NCBI RefSeq assembly: GCF_009754945.1
Contig: NZ_WPIN01000008.1
Span: 62,001 to 126,000, forward strand
Length of the DNA: 64,000 bases
DNA from: Spirosoma arboris
GTDB lineage: Bacteria > Bacteroidota > Bacteroidia > Cytophagales > Spirosomataceae
Reading direction: 5' to 3'
Shown here: positions 43,670 to 52,687 of the stretch, one piece after another
Position numbering within the stretch: the stretch's first letter is position 1
Layout: every line of letters begins with the position of its first letter
Notes under the pieces: generated by a model
The model's database searches: none
What the model saw: the letters and a program-made list of their open reading frames with translations, nothing else
Told to the model about the DNA's origin: nothing
Program-made: the position numbers and the translations under genes

Positions 43670-44332
43670 ATGAATTCGCTACTTCAAACTACTGATATAC
43701 GCCGGAACTATGGCAAGCTACCCGTTCTAAAAGGGATTAACCTGAACATTGAACCGGGCGAAGTTGTCTCTATTGTAGGTGCCTCCGGGGCCGGAAAAAC
43801 TACCCTGTTGCAAATTCTCGGTACGCTCGATCGACCAGATTCAGGAGAGTTGCAGATTGCCGGACAAAATGTCTTTGCGTTAAATGATCGTCAGTTAGCT
43901 CAATTTCGGAATGAAAAAATTGGCTTTGTCTTTCAATTCAATAATCTTCTTCCCGAATTTACAGCCCTCGAAAATGTGTGCCTGCCCGGGTTTATTGCGG
44001 GTAAAGATGAAGATGAGGTTCGGCAACGAGCTAAAGAGTTACTAGAAAAACTTGGCTTAGGTAATCGACTCGCAAATCTACCTTCTCAGTTGTCGGGTGG
44101 AGAGCAACAACGGGTAGCCGTTGCACGCGCCCTGATCAATCAGCCCGCCATTGTATTTGCCGATGAACCCAGCGGTAATCTCGATTCACGGAATGCAGAA
44201 GAACTGCATCAGCTATTTTTTCAGCTCCGCGACGAACTTGGGCAAACGTTCATTATTGTAACACACAACGAAGCTTTAGCTGCTCTCGCCGACCGCACGG
44301 TTACCATCCGTGACGGGCTATTGTTTAATTGA
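43670..44332 (+). CDS. ABC transporter ATPase, LolD/MacB type
   Basis: 220 aa. Walker A is GASGAGKTTLLQ, the Q-loop region is FVFQFNNLLPEFTA, the signature is LSGGEQQRVAVARAL, Walker B is IVFADEPSGNLDS, and the switch His is in IVTHNEAL. It belongs to the LolD/MacB/FtsE group that partners FtsX-like permeases. It is the only such ATPase gene in the window and could in principle serve the orphan permeases, but it lies more than 20 kb away in the window, so that link is speculative. LolD is the other candidate. Confidence 0.9.
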   Translation: MNSLLQTTDIRRNYGKLPVLKGINLNIEPGEVVSIVGASGAGKTTLLQILGTLDRPDSGELQIAGQNVFALNDRQLAQFRNEKIGFVFQFNNLLPEFTALENVCLPGFIAGKDEDEVRQRAKELLEKLGLGNRLANLPSQLSGGEQQRVAVARALINQPAIVFADEPSGNLDSRNAEELHQLFFQLRDELGQTFIIVTHNEALAALADRTVTIRDGLLFN

Positions 44333-44426
44333 TCCACTTATTTCTATTTTTGATTTGTCTATACCTTATGTATATAGGGTAAGGGCATTTTATTTCCTTT
44401 TCCTAACCCATAACTAAAAAGTGTTC

Positions 44427-47400
44427 ATGAAGAATTATTCTATGAATCATCCGACCATGCGATTTAGTTTTTTGCTGGTCATGTTATTGAGCTTACTAAA
44501 CTTGCCGACATTAGCCCAGTCGCTGCCAACAGGTTTTAACAACAGTTTAGTACAGAATGGCTACACCACCCCTATGGGTACCGTCTTTTCCGCTGATGGA
44601 AAGCAGCTTTTTGTTTGGGATAAAGCTGGTCGCGTTTGGGTATCTACCTGGAATGGCACTCAATATAGTAAACAGGCTGCACCTGTTTTGGATATTAGCG
44701 AGGAGGTAGGCAACTGGCGCGATTTTGGGCTGGCTAGTCTATGTCTTGACCCGAATTTTGCCACTAACGGTCTGATTTATCTATTTTACATGGTCGACCG
44801 CCATCATCTTCTCTATTTTGGTACGGCCTCGTATAGTGCTACGAAAGATGAGTATTACAATGCCAGCATAAGCCGGGTAACTCGTTATAAAGTTACCACT
44901 ACTAATAATGTACTATCGACGGATCTGAATAGCCGCAAAGTGTTACTTGGCGAAACCAAATCGACAGGCGTGCCGTTAACGCATGAATCGCACGCAGGAG
45001 GCACTCTTTTGTTCGGCACTGACGGTACACTATTAGTATCAACAGGCGATAACGCCAGTTATAGCAGTACCGATAAAGGCAGTGCCAGCGAAACCTATTG
45101 GCAAACGGCTATTAATGATGGTATTCTGCGGACAAATGAGAATGTAGGCGCGTTTCGGGCTCAGATGGTTAACTCACATTGCGGCAAAATTCTCCGGCTG
45201 GACCCTGCGACGGGTAATGGCGTAGCCAGTAATCCTTTCTACGATTCCACGAATCCGCGCTCCCCAGCTTCACGAGTGTGGGCGATGGGTTTCCGAAATC
45301 CGTATCGGATGGGGATTCAGCCAGGTACAGGCAGTACAAACCCTGCGAATGCAAATCCAGGCACCTTGCTTGTTGGTGATGTAGGCTGGGATACCTGGGA
45401 AGATATGCACCTGATTCGGCAGGGGGGCGAAAACGCAGGCTGGCCTATTTTTGAAGGCATTCTGGAGAATAGTTCGTATAACGCGGTGGCTCAGACACTC
45501 GAAAATAAGGATGAGCCTAATCCAAATAATACATGTAACAAACCCTACTTTACGTTTGCCAACCTACTTAGGCAAGCCTCCAGTACAACAACAACCGTAA
45601 CAAATCCCTGTAACAATAGCCAACCTTTGCCGGGTTTGCAACGGCGGTATGTGCATAGCGTGCCCGCCTTAGACTGGAATCACTCGGCCAGTACGGCCAG
45701 GGCCCCACAACTGACTGCCACAACGACAACTGCTGTCTTAATTGGTGCTGCCGGTTCTCCGGTGACGGGTACGCCTTTCAATGGCAACTGCTCGACGGGC
45801 GGTGCCTATTATTCGGGAACAAATTTTCCGGCAGCCTATCGTAACCTATACTACTTTGGTGATTATGGAGCTAACTGGATCAAAGCGGCTACGTTGGGTA
45901 GTAATGGGACCATCACCGATGTAAAAGAATTTGTTCCGGCTGGTGGTACGAATGGAGTGGTCGATATAGAATTTAATCCGCTGGATGGCGCCATCTATTA
46001 TACCAACATCAATAATGGTGAGATCAGGAAAATCAGTTATGGTACTAACCAACCACCGATAGCGGTTCTGTCGGCCGATAAGACGAAGGGGCCCAGTCCA
46101 TTGACGGTACAGTTTAAGGGGGACGGGTCCAGTGATCCTGATGGGGATGCACTCACGTACGCCTGGGATTTTGGCGATGGCACTAAAGCCACAACGGCGA
46201 ATCCAAGCCATATATTCTCGGGGACGAATACTCAGGGATTCACCGTGCAACTAACGGTGACCGATACGAAGGGATTAACGGCCAGCCAGCAGATCGTTAT
46301 TTCGCTAAACAACGCAGCCCCGACGGTTAAAATTACCAATCCTGTTAATGGAGGTCTGTACCCATTGGACCGCGAAAGTATCTATCAACTTAAAGCCGAC
46401 GTTACCGACGAGTCGGTAAGCAGTTTGAGCTATAGCTGGCAGGTGACCCTCCGGCATAATAATCACCAGCATGTTGAACCGGCCATATCGGCTGTATCGC
46501 CCAGCGTGAACATCTCGCCCGTGGGATGTGATGGCAATACCTATTATTACCTGATTACGGTACGGGTTACGGACAATGGTGGGCTAACAGCTATGGACTC
46601 CGTTAAAATTTACCCAGATTGTGCGTCACTTAACCTGGCCGTGCAGAATTTGAAGGCAGTTTTATCGGGTGCAACAAACACAAATCTAACCTGGAACTAC
46701 CCAACAGCACCATTTGATGAAGTCCTCGTCGCAGTTCGGGCGGGTAGTAGTTTTTTGGATCGTCCAACGGGTACCAACTATACCGCCAATGCTGATTTTC
46801 AGGGTAATGGATCAGCTATAGAAGGAGGGAAAGTAGTTTATAGAGGAGTAGCCACTGCGATGACAGTCAGTAATTTAAGCCCGCAAACAACGTATTATTT
46901 CCGCGTCTACACGCGAGCGGGTAATGCCTGGTCGGGTGGGGTGGAGGTTAGTTTGACCATGGGTACTGTGTCAACGCCGGGCCAGTTTGATCCCGCGCTG
47001 TGCTATAAGATAACGAACCGAGTCAGCAATAAGGTATTAGGCGTGGAAGGGGCCTTAATGACCGATGATGCCTCAGTTAAGCAGCGTACCTTCGTCGATC
47101 AACCCTGGCAAAAATGGAAGTTTCAGTCACTGGGATCAAACAGCTATCAACTCACAGCAACCCATAGCGGGAAAGTACTGGCTGTACAGGGTGCTTCGAC
47201 GCAAGGTTGGGCGAATGTTATCCAATCGACGAATACCAACGCTACTAATCAGAAGTGGGTTATTCAGACGGGTAGTGACGGCTACTCGACGCTAAAAGCA
47301 GTTCATTCCAACCTATTGCTGGATATCTCGAGTCAGGATGAAGGAAGTCAGGTCATTCAGTATGCAGCTAGCGGGTCGTATGTCCAGTACTGGAAAATTG

Positions 47401-48158
47401 AAACCACAGGATGCACGAGTACCACATCTACGCCCCCAGTATCGGCCACTGTCTGCTACAAAATTACCAACCGCGTTAGTGGTAAGGTGTTAGGTGTGGA
47501 GGGGGCGCTAACCTCTGATGGAGCCTTGGTTAAACAACAAACCTTTGGCAATCAACTCTGGCAAAAATGGGCGCTTCAGCCAACAGGCGCGACAAACACC
47601 TATCAACTTGCAGCAATTCATAGTGGGAAAGTACTGGCTGTACAAGGCGCTTCGACGCAAGGTTGGGCGAATGTTGTACAATCGACGAATACCAATGCTA
47701 CTAATCAGAAATGGGTTATTCAGACCGGTAGTGATGGTTACTCAACGCTAAAAGCAGTTCATTCCAACCTGTTGCTGGATATCGCAAATCAGAATGAGGG
47801 AGGCCAGGTCATTCAGTATGCAGCTAGTGGGTCGTATGTCCAGTACTGGAAAATTGAAACCGTAGGCTGTACAACATCTGGTGGTCGGCTCAGTGCGGAG
47901 TACGAACAAGAGCTAAAGGTGTTCCCGAATCCGGCCCGAGAGTATGTGAATGTAGACTTGCCTGATACGAAGAATGCAATCGTCCAACTCGACTTACTTA
48001 CATCCGTTGGGCAATTGATTCGTTCGGAAGTTCTTACACTGGAAGGTCCCGTTACGCATCGTCTATCCGTGATTGACTTGCCAACGGGCCTGTATCTGAT
48101 CAGGGCACGAGCCGAAGGGCAGTGGAACCTAACCCAACGACTACTAATTATCCGGTAA
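44427..48158 (+). CDS. Secreted PQQ-dependent sugar dehydrogenase-like protein with PKD, Fn3-like, two ricin-type domains and T9SS sorting signal
   Basis: 1243 aa from the ATG at 44427. The signal peptide ends near NLPTLAQ. Residues about 35-530 are a glucose/sorbosone dehydrogenase-type beta-propeller (LASLCLDPNFATNGLIYLFY, THESHAGGTLLFGTDGTLLV, RVWAMGFRNPYRMG). A PKD domain (GDGSSDPDGDALTYAWDFGD) follows near 545-640, then a second beta region and an Fn3-like domain near 735-840. Two ricin B-like domains begin at about residues 859 and 1010. The C-terminus (VFPNPAREYVNVDLP ... LPTGLYLIRARA) is a type IX sorting domain. It likely oxidises sugars at the cell surface while bound to glycan. Confidence 0.9.
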   Translation: MKNYSMNHPTMRFSFLLVMLLSLLNLPTLAQSLPTGFNNSLVQNGYTTPMGTVFSADGKQLFVWDKAGRVWVSTWNGTQYSKQAAPVLDISEEVGNWRDFGLASLCLDPNFATNGLIYLFYMVDRHHLLYFGTASYSATKDEYYNASISRVTRYKVTTTNNVLSTDLNSRKVLLGETKSTGVPLTHESHAGGTLLFGTDGTLLVSTGDNASYSSTDKGSASETYWQTAINDGILRTNENVGAFRAQMVNSHCGKILRLDPATGNGVASNPFYDSTNPRSPASRVWAMGFRNPYRMGIQPGTGSTNPANANPGTLLVGDVGWDTWEDMHLIRQGGENAGWPIFEGILENSSYNAVAQTLENKDEPNPNNTCNKPYFTFANLLRQASSTTTTVTNPCNNSQPLPGLQRRYVHSVPALDWNHSASTARAPQLTATTTTAVLIGAAGSPVTGTPFNGNCSTGGAYYSGTNFPAAYRNLYYFGDYGANWIKAATLGSNGTITDVKEFVPAGGTNGVVDIEFNPLDGAIYYTNINNGEIRKISYGTNQPPIAVLSADKTKGPSPLTVQFKGDGSSDPDGDALTYAWDFGDGTKATTANPSHIFSGTNTQGFTVQLTVTDTKGLTASQQIVISLNNAAPTVKITNPVNGGLYPLDRESIYQLKADVTDESVSSLSYSWQVTLRHNNHQHVEPAISAVSPSVNISPVGCDGNTYYYLITVRVTDNGGLTAMDSVKIYPDCASLNLAVQNLKAVLSGATNTNLTWNYPTAPFDEVLVAVRAGSSFLDRPTGTNYTANADFQGNGSAIEGGKVVYRGVATAMTVSNLSPQTTYYFRVYTRAGNAWSGGVEVSLTMGTVSTPGQFDPALCYKITNRVSNKVLGVEGALMTDDASVKQRTFVDQPWQKWKFQSLGSNSYQLTATHSGKVLAVQGASTQGWANVIQSTNTNATNQKWVIQTGSDGYSTLKAVHSNLLLDISSQDEGSQVIQYAASGSYVQYWKIETTGCTSTTSTPPVSATVCYKITNRVSGKVLGVEGALTSDGALVKQQTFGNQLWQKWALQPTGATNTYQLAAIHSGKVLAVQGASTQGWANVVQSTNTNATNQKWVIQTGSDGYSTLKAVHSNLLLDIANQNEGGQVIQYAASGSYVQYWKIETVGCTTSGGRLSAEYEQELKVFPNPAREYVNVDLPDTKNAIVQLDLLTSVGQLIRSEVLTLEGPVTHRLSVIDLPTGLYLIRARAEGQWNLTQRLLIIR
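47001..47868 (+). repeat. Tandem duplication of ricin-type domain, period 453 bp
   Basis: Blocks beginning at 47001 and 47454 encode nearly the same domain; long stretches such as GKVLAVQGASTQGWANV are identical and the DNA is also highly similar. The period of 151 codons keeps the frame. It is a recent internal duplication that can expand or collapse by recombination. Confidence 0.85.
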
Positions 48159-48347
48159 CTGAATAACCAGTAGTTTTGTTGATAAAACTACTTCGTTATT
48201 TATACCTAGTTATATTGTTAATATATTGATAGTCAATGTATTAACTATTAGGGTTATTTTTTTTTTAAGAAAGGGATATTTTTTTTATTATTTTTGTTTT
48301 ATAATTGTGTCGAAAAGAAAAGTTTTTCATAACGTTGAGTAAATCAG

Positions 48348-48380
48348 AAAGCCAAGAGAGTATCTCGCTTGGCTTTTTTG
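48348..48380 (+). terminator. Rho-independent terminator after the sugar dehydrogenase gene
   Basis: AAAGCCAAG (48348-48356) pairs with CTTGGCTTT (48368-48376), with a T-run. The remaining bases of the gene-free stretch 48159-48510 are very AT-rich and show no gene. Confidence 0.8.
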
Positions 48381-48510
48381 TTTGCCCATAGGTAAGCAAT
48401 ATGCTCAATAATAGACACTTACTGAATCTCGTCAATTGGATAAATACAGATACGTTTTTGTAAGTATAGACTATCTGTCTTGGATGCCCATAGCTTGTTA
48501 GCTTGTCTAG

Positions 48511-48921
48511 CTACCCCCGCTCCAATAAAGCATCTACACTCCATGTCCCTGGCCCGGTAAAGAAGAAAACTAAGCCAAGCAGGGCGAATAAAAAGGGATG
48601 CTGGTCTTCATACCAAAATTTCCCATGGCCAACAAAAAACGTAATGTAAAGCATGGTTCCCATAATAAGTAGGCAAGCCAATCTTGTGAACAAGCCTGCG
48701 GTAAGCAGCAGGCCAGCCAACAATTCAGAACCTTTGCCAAGATAAACCATAAACGTAGGAGAGAAGTCCTGTTTGAAAACATCCCAGGCTGCATATTCTT
48801 TCATTTTAGCCGCATCAAACACTTCCCAGCCATGGTACACTAAGAATAAGCCCACAATAATTCGGATGAAAGTCAGGCCTCCGGCTTGTAGAATGCCTTC
48901 TGTGGAAAAGAATTTCTTCAT
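48511..48921 (-). CDS. DoxX-family membrane protein
   Basis: 136 aa from MKKFFSTEGILQAGGLTF (start 48921); the frame continues to 48981 without homology. Four hydrophobic helices are visible: FIRIIVGLFLVYHG, SELLAGLLLTAGLF, LLIMGTMLYITFFVG and LFALLGLVFFFTGPG. The DoxX-type fold is common in oxidative-stress and respiratory membrane proteins, but its function is poorly defined. Single gene. Confidence 0.88.
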   Translation of the reverse strand: MKKFFSTEGILQAGGLTFIRIIVGLFLVYHGWEVFDAAKMKEYAAWDVFKQDFSPTFMVYLGKGSELLAGLLLTAGLFTRLACLLIMGTMLYITFFVGHGKFWYEDQHPFLFALLGLVFFFTGPGTWSVDALLERG

Positions 48922-49054
48922 GAACGTAAAGTTGGCTATTAGGAAGTGATCTGGGTGGTTATCTCTTTGAGAATCTGCCAAAACTACAAGAAATCTCTAT
49001 TTAGAGTTTTCTATGCTAAGAAGAGAATTCCATAGTCTGCAAGTTAGAAAAACA

Positions 49055-49086
49055 AAACGCCTTCAATCGTGAGATTGAAGGCGTTT
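49055..49086 (-). terminator. Rho-independent terminator of the groES-groEL operon
   Basis: AAACGCCTTCAATC pairs exactly with GATTGAAGGCGTTT around a 4-nt loop. On the minus strand it is followed by a T-rich tail. It lies 70 nt downstream of the groEL stop. Confidence 0.85.
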
Positions 49087-49154
49087 CTATAAAAATCAGG
49101 ATAATCGATAAAATCAAGAGAATCCTGCCAGACCGCCGGAGCAGTTCAGAGATA

Positions 49155-50792
49155 TTACATCATGCCGCCCATGCCACCGCCTGGGTGACCATGACCGCCA
49201 CCGGCTGGAGCTTCTTCTGGCTCGTCAGCAATAACACATTCGGTCGTTAGCAACAGACCAGCAATCGATGCTGCGTTTTCCAGAGCCAGACGTGTTACTT
49301 TCTTAGGATCGATAACACCGGCCGCGAACAGATCTTCGAACGTATCGTTTTTCGCGTTGTAGCCAAATCCACCTTCACCATCTTTCACTTTGTTCACGAT
49401 CACCGAACCTTCGCCACCGGCGTTAGCTACGATCGTACGAAGAGGTGATTCAAGGGCAACACGGATGATGTTAACACCGGTTTTTTCGTCTTCATTGATT
49501 GTTGTGATACCGTCAAGCGAAGAGATGGCACGGATCAGGGCGATACCACCACCCGTTACGATACCTTCTTCAACAGCAGCACGAGTTGCGTGCAGCGCAT
49601 CGTCAACACGGTCTTTCTTTTCTTTCATTTCTACTTCGGTAGCAGCACCGATGTAGAGGATAGCCACACCACCTGACAATTTGGCCAGACGCTCCTGCAA
49701 TTTCTCGCGGTCGTAGTCTGATGTGGTGTTTTCGATTTGGGCTTTGATTTGGTTTACGCGGCCCGTAATATCGTCTTTGTGACCAACACCGTTAACAACA
49801 GTTGTGTTGTCTTTGTCGATCAGGATTTTTTCTGCTTGACCTAAGTAATCGATCGTAGCATTTTCGAGTTTGAAACCGCGTTCTTCGCTGATAACCTGGC
49901 CACCTGTCAGGATAGCGATATCTTCCAGCATAGCTTTCCGACGATCGCCAAAGCCTGGAGCTTTAACAGCAGCTACTTTCAGGGCACCCCGGATTTTGTT
50001 GACAACCAGCGTAGCCAGAGCTTCACCATCAACATCTTCAGCAATGATCAACAAGGGACGGCCAGTTTGAGCAACTTGCTCCAGAACAGGCAGCAATTCT
50101 TTCATCGACGATACTTTCTTCTCCGAAATCAGGATGAACGGACGTTCCAGTTCAACTTCCATTTTTTCGGTGTTCGTCACGAAATAAGGAGACAGGTAAC
50201 CGCGGTCAAACTGCATACCTTCTACGGTTTTAACTTCCGTTTCGGTACCGCGAGCTTCTTCAACCGTGATAACACCTTCTTTGCCTACTTTCTTCATAGC
50301 TTCGGCGATCATTTTACCGATTTCCTCGTCGTGGTTAGCCGAGATCGTAGCAACCTGTTCGATTTTACCGAAGTCGTCACCGATGGTTTGAGCCTGATCA
50401 GCAAGGTTCTTTACAACAGCCAGAACTGCCTTCTCGATACCACGCTTCAAATCCATTGGGTTTGCACCAGCAGCTACGTTTTTCGCACCGATCGAGTAGA
50501 TCGCCTGCGCCAGAACTGTTGCTGTGGTTGTACCATCACCAGCCGAATCAGCTGTTTTCGATGCTACTTCTTTAACTAACTGAGCGCCCATGTTTTCCAT
50601 GGCGTCTTTCAGTTCAATTTCTTTGGCTACCGTCACACCATCTTTGGTGATCGTTGGTGAGCCGAATTTCTTGTCAAGAATAACGTTACGGCCTTTAGGA
50701 CCGAGCGTAACTTTTACCGCGTCGGCCAGGGTATCAACACCCTTCTTAATGCGCTCGCGGGCTTCAGTATCGAAAAATATTTTCTTAGCCAT
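49155..50792 (-). CDS. groEL: 60-kDa chaperonin GroEL
   Basis: 545 aa, full length. The ATPase motif is AGDGTTTATVLAQAI, preceded by VTLGPKGRNVILDKKFGSP. The C-terminus is the Gly/Met tail GHPGGGMGGMM. With GroES it folds newly made proteins in a closed chamber in the cytoplasm. It lies 102 nt downstream of groES with a heptamer-type hairpin between them, so the two may be expressed at different levels. Confidence 0.98.
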   Translation of the reverse strand: MAKKIFFDTEARERIKKGVDTLADAVKVTLGPKGRNVILDKKFGSPTITKDGVTVAKEIELKDAMENMGAQLVKEVASKTADSAGDGTTTATVLAQAIYSIGAKNVAAGANPMDLKRGIEKAVLAVVKNLADQAQTIGDDFGKIEQVATISANHDEEIGKMIAEAMKKVGKEGVITVEEARGTETEVKTVEGMQFDRGYLSPYFVTNTEKMEVELERPFILISEKKVSSMKELLPVLEQVAQTGRPLLIIAEDVDGEALATLVVNKIRGALKVAAVKAPGFGDRRKAMLEDIAILTGGQVISEERGFKLENATIDYLGQAEKILIDKDNTTVVNGVGHKDDITGRVNQIKAQIENTTSDYDREKLQERLAKLSGGVAILYIGAATEVEMKEKKDRVDDALHATRAAVEEGIVTGGGIALIRAISSLDGITTINEDEKTGVNIIRVALESPLRTIVANAGGEGSVIVNKVKDGEGGFGYNAKNDTFEDLFAAGVIDPKKVTRLALENAASIAGLLLTTECVIADEPEEAPAGGGHGHPGGGMGGMM

Positions 50793-50801
50793 TTCTCTTG
50801 G

Positions 50802-50890
50802 AATGAAGAATTAAAAATGAAGAGTTAAGAATATTGAGTGAGTGCTGTGAAGAACAACTATTCTTCATTTTTCACTCTACATTCTTCACT
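50802..50890. repeat. Degenerate hairpin of AATGAAG 7-nt units between groES and groEL
   Basis: Left units such as AATGAAG and AGTTAAG (from 50802) face right-arm complements of AGTGAAG and AATGAAG (50861-50890). Pairing is imperfect, with one or two mismatches per unit. Inside an operon it could reduce readthrough from groES to groEL. Confidence 0.6.
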
Positions 50891-50894
50891 TGAT

Positions 50895-51191
50895 TTAAAG
50901 GATTGCGAAAATGTCTGATTCACGCATGATGAGGTACTCTTTGCCATCAACGGTGATTTCTGTACCAGCATATTTGCCATACAGTACCGTGTCGCCCACC
51001 TGAACCGTCAGCGGCTCATCTTTCTTACCTGCGCCAACGGCAACGACCGTACCACGCTGGGGTTTTTCTTTTGCCGTATCTGGAATGATAATTCCAAACG
51101 AGGTTTTTTCTTCAGCCGGTGCGGCTTCTACCAGCACCCGGTCGGCCAGCGGTTTCACGTTCACTTTCACGCTTTCCGTTTCTGCTACCAT
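50895..51191 (-). CDS. groES: 10-kDa co-chaperonin GroES
   Basis: 98 aa from MVAETESVKVNVKPLADRVL (start 51191; the longer frame to 51260 has no homology). It contains the mobile-loop region EEKTSFGIIIPDTAKEKPQR and ends MRESDIFAIL. It caps GroEL during folding. No CIRCE inverted repeat (TTAGCACTC type) was seen upstream, so HrcA control is not supported here. Confidence 0.97.
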   Translation of the reverse strand: MVAETESVKVNVKPLADRVLVEAAPAEEKTSFGIIIPDTAKEKPQRGTVVAVGAGKKDEPLTVQVGDTVLYGKYAGTEITVDGKEYLIMRESDIFAIL

Positions 51192-51442
51192 GATAATGAG
51201 TTGATTAAGGTTATTAACTATTTGTGTATTGATACGTACACGACGGTTCTTGATCGCCAATTACTGTGCCAATACGTTAAACTGCCAATTTTTCAGGTTT
51301 TTGACTGACATACTGCCATTCGCTACATTGGCTAAACTTCCTTTGGCAGGTTATGTACTCTTGGCGAATAGAATTTGGTTGTTTGATAATGATTGTTTAG
51401 ATTAACCAAATCATACACCCACAAAATCACTTTTTCCGGTTT

Positions 51443-52150
51443 ATGAAAAAATTACAACCTGACTGGTTTACACAAAATTGGCTTGACGCCGAATATCAGA
51501 AATATGTCGTGATGGCATACTTGCAGGCTGTTCAGCAGAACTTTACGGAATACAAACTCTGCCCCGATTTACCCGAACTACGCAGTCACTACGATGCTGG
51601 TATTCGTTTTTCGAGGGGCAAAGGTACGTTAAATGCTGCGTTCCCCAAGCGAGTTAGTCGAGTTAGTGGACCACCACCTCGAATCGAATACAAATCTGAG
51701 GTAACGGACCCCGATTTTATGACTGAGGTTGACGCGATTATGGAATTTGCCCTGCCTCGTTTTCAAGCCTTATTGTCTGAAGGTCACCAGCGTTGGGTGG
51801 ATATTGCCCAATCGCTCACACTGGCACCAGTAGGTTTGCTTCCCTTGCGACCAGAGGAAGGTTATTTGCTCATTCATGCAACTAACCAGACCGAAACGCA
51901 GGTTTATTACTTCTCCATAAGGCTTTACTCTGAACAGGAGCCGGGTGGGCGACTAGTGCAGTTACGCTTTATAGAAGCTATCCAGAAGAGTCTGGTCAAT
52001 ACGTTTGAAAATATTAAACTCGATCTGATTCGGCGACATCGTTACTTGCCTAATCCGGCTACGTATATGCTTGAGAGTAAGCGAACCTATCCTGTTCAGG
52101 AAACGCTGCTGCCTATTGCCCGGCAATTGCTGGCACAGGCAGTAGCCTGA
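51443..52150 (+). CDS. Conserved hypothetical protein
   Basis: 235 aa with no signal peptide or membrane segment. Recognisable features are the start MKKLQPDWFTQNWLDAEYQK, a Pro/Arg-rich KRVSRVSGPPPRIEYKS, an amphipathic region QRWVDIAQSLTLAPVG, and the end YPVQETLLPIARQLLAQAVA. I do not recognise the family. It is the only rightward gene in the leftward miaB-to-groEL block and has its own terminator. Confidence 0.75.
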   Translation: MKKLQPDWFTQNWLDAEYQKYVVMAYLQAVQQNFTEYKLCPDLPELRSHYDAGIRFSRGKGTLNAAFPKRVSRVSGPPPRIEYKSEVTDPDFMTEVDAIMEFALPRFQALLSEGHQRWVDIAQSLTLAPVGLLPLRPEEGYLLIHATNQTETQVYYFSIRLYSEQEPGGRLVQLRFIEAIQKSLVNTFENIKLDLIRRHRYLPNPATYMLESKRTYPVQETLLPIARQLLAQAVA

Positions 52151-52173
52151 TTTCAGTTATAAATTCCAGCCAT

Positions 52174-52211
52174 AAAAAAGCCACGCCTTTTCGAAAAGGC
52201 GTGGCTTTTTT
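52174..52211. terminator. Bidirectional rho-independent terminator
   Basis: AAAAAAGCCACGCCTTTTCG is half of a perfect stem with flanking A and T runs, between the convergent hypothetical gene and secG. Confidence 0.9.
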
Positions 52212-52225
52212 ATGGCTGAGAAATT

Positions 52226-52630
52226 TTACTTCTGGGGTGTCAGAGCCGAAGTCGATGCACCTGGAGATTGAGCACCTGGAACAGCCTGGCTTGGAGCTGC
52301 GCCGTTTGCTGCGCTAGGCACAGGTGTTGGAGCAGCGGCACCAGGTAGTGTTTGGGTTTGTGCCCGATCTACGTTTGCACTGTTAATACCCGCTGTTTGA
52401 TTGCGGTCGACCATAATATAAGAGGCCATCGATAGAACCATCATAGCAATGCCAAGTCCCCAAGTAATTTGTTCAAGCAAGTCAGTGGTTTTCTTAACGC
52501 CCATAAGTTGGTTTGAACCCAGCCCGCCAAATTCACCGGCCAGCCCACCGCCTTTTGAGTTCTGAATTAATACAATAAGAATTAGCAGAACTGTAATAAT
52601 ACAAATGATGACAATAGTTGCCGTTACCAT
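52226..52630 (-). CDS. secG: Preprotein translocase subunit SecG
   Basis: 134 aa. Two membrane helices, ATIVIICIITVLLILIVLIQ and LGIAMMVLSMASYIMV, flank the conserved GGLAGEFGGLGSNQLMGVKK loop. The C-terminal 50 residues are a Pro/Ala/Gln tail typical of Bacteroidota SecG. It is part of the SecYEG channel for protein export. Confidence 0.93.
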   Translation of the reverse strand: MVTATIVIICIITVLLILIVLIQNSKGGGLAGEFGGLGSNQLMGVKKTTDLLEQITWGLGIAMMVLSMASYIMVDRNQTAGINSANVDRAQTQTLPGAAAPTPVPSAANGAAPSQAVPGAQSPGASTSALTPQK

Positions 52631-52687
52631 GAAAAAAGTTGCTAAATTTTTAATTAATGCGTTGTCAGATTTAGAGAAAAATAAAAC

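Noticed and set aside
43670..44332. The LolD-like ATPase as dedicated partner of the orphan permeases
   Set aside because: It is more than 20 kb away, alone, and fits LolD equally well; the sequence does not support a specific link.
51192..51442. CIRCE/HrcA operator upstream of groES
   Set aside because: No TTAGCACTC-N9-GAGTGCTAA-like repeat was found in the region.
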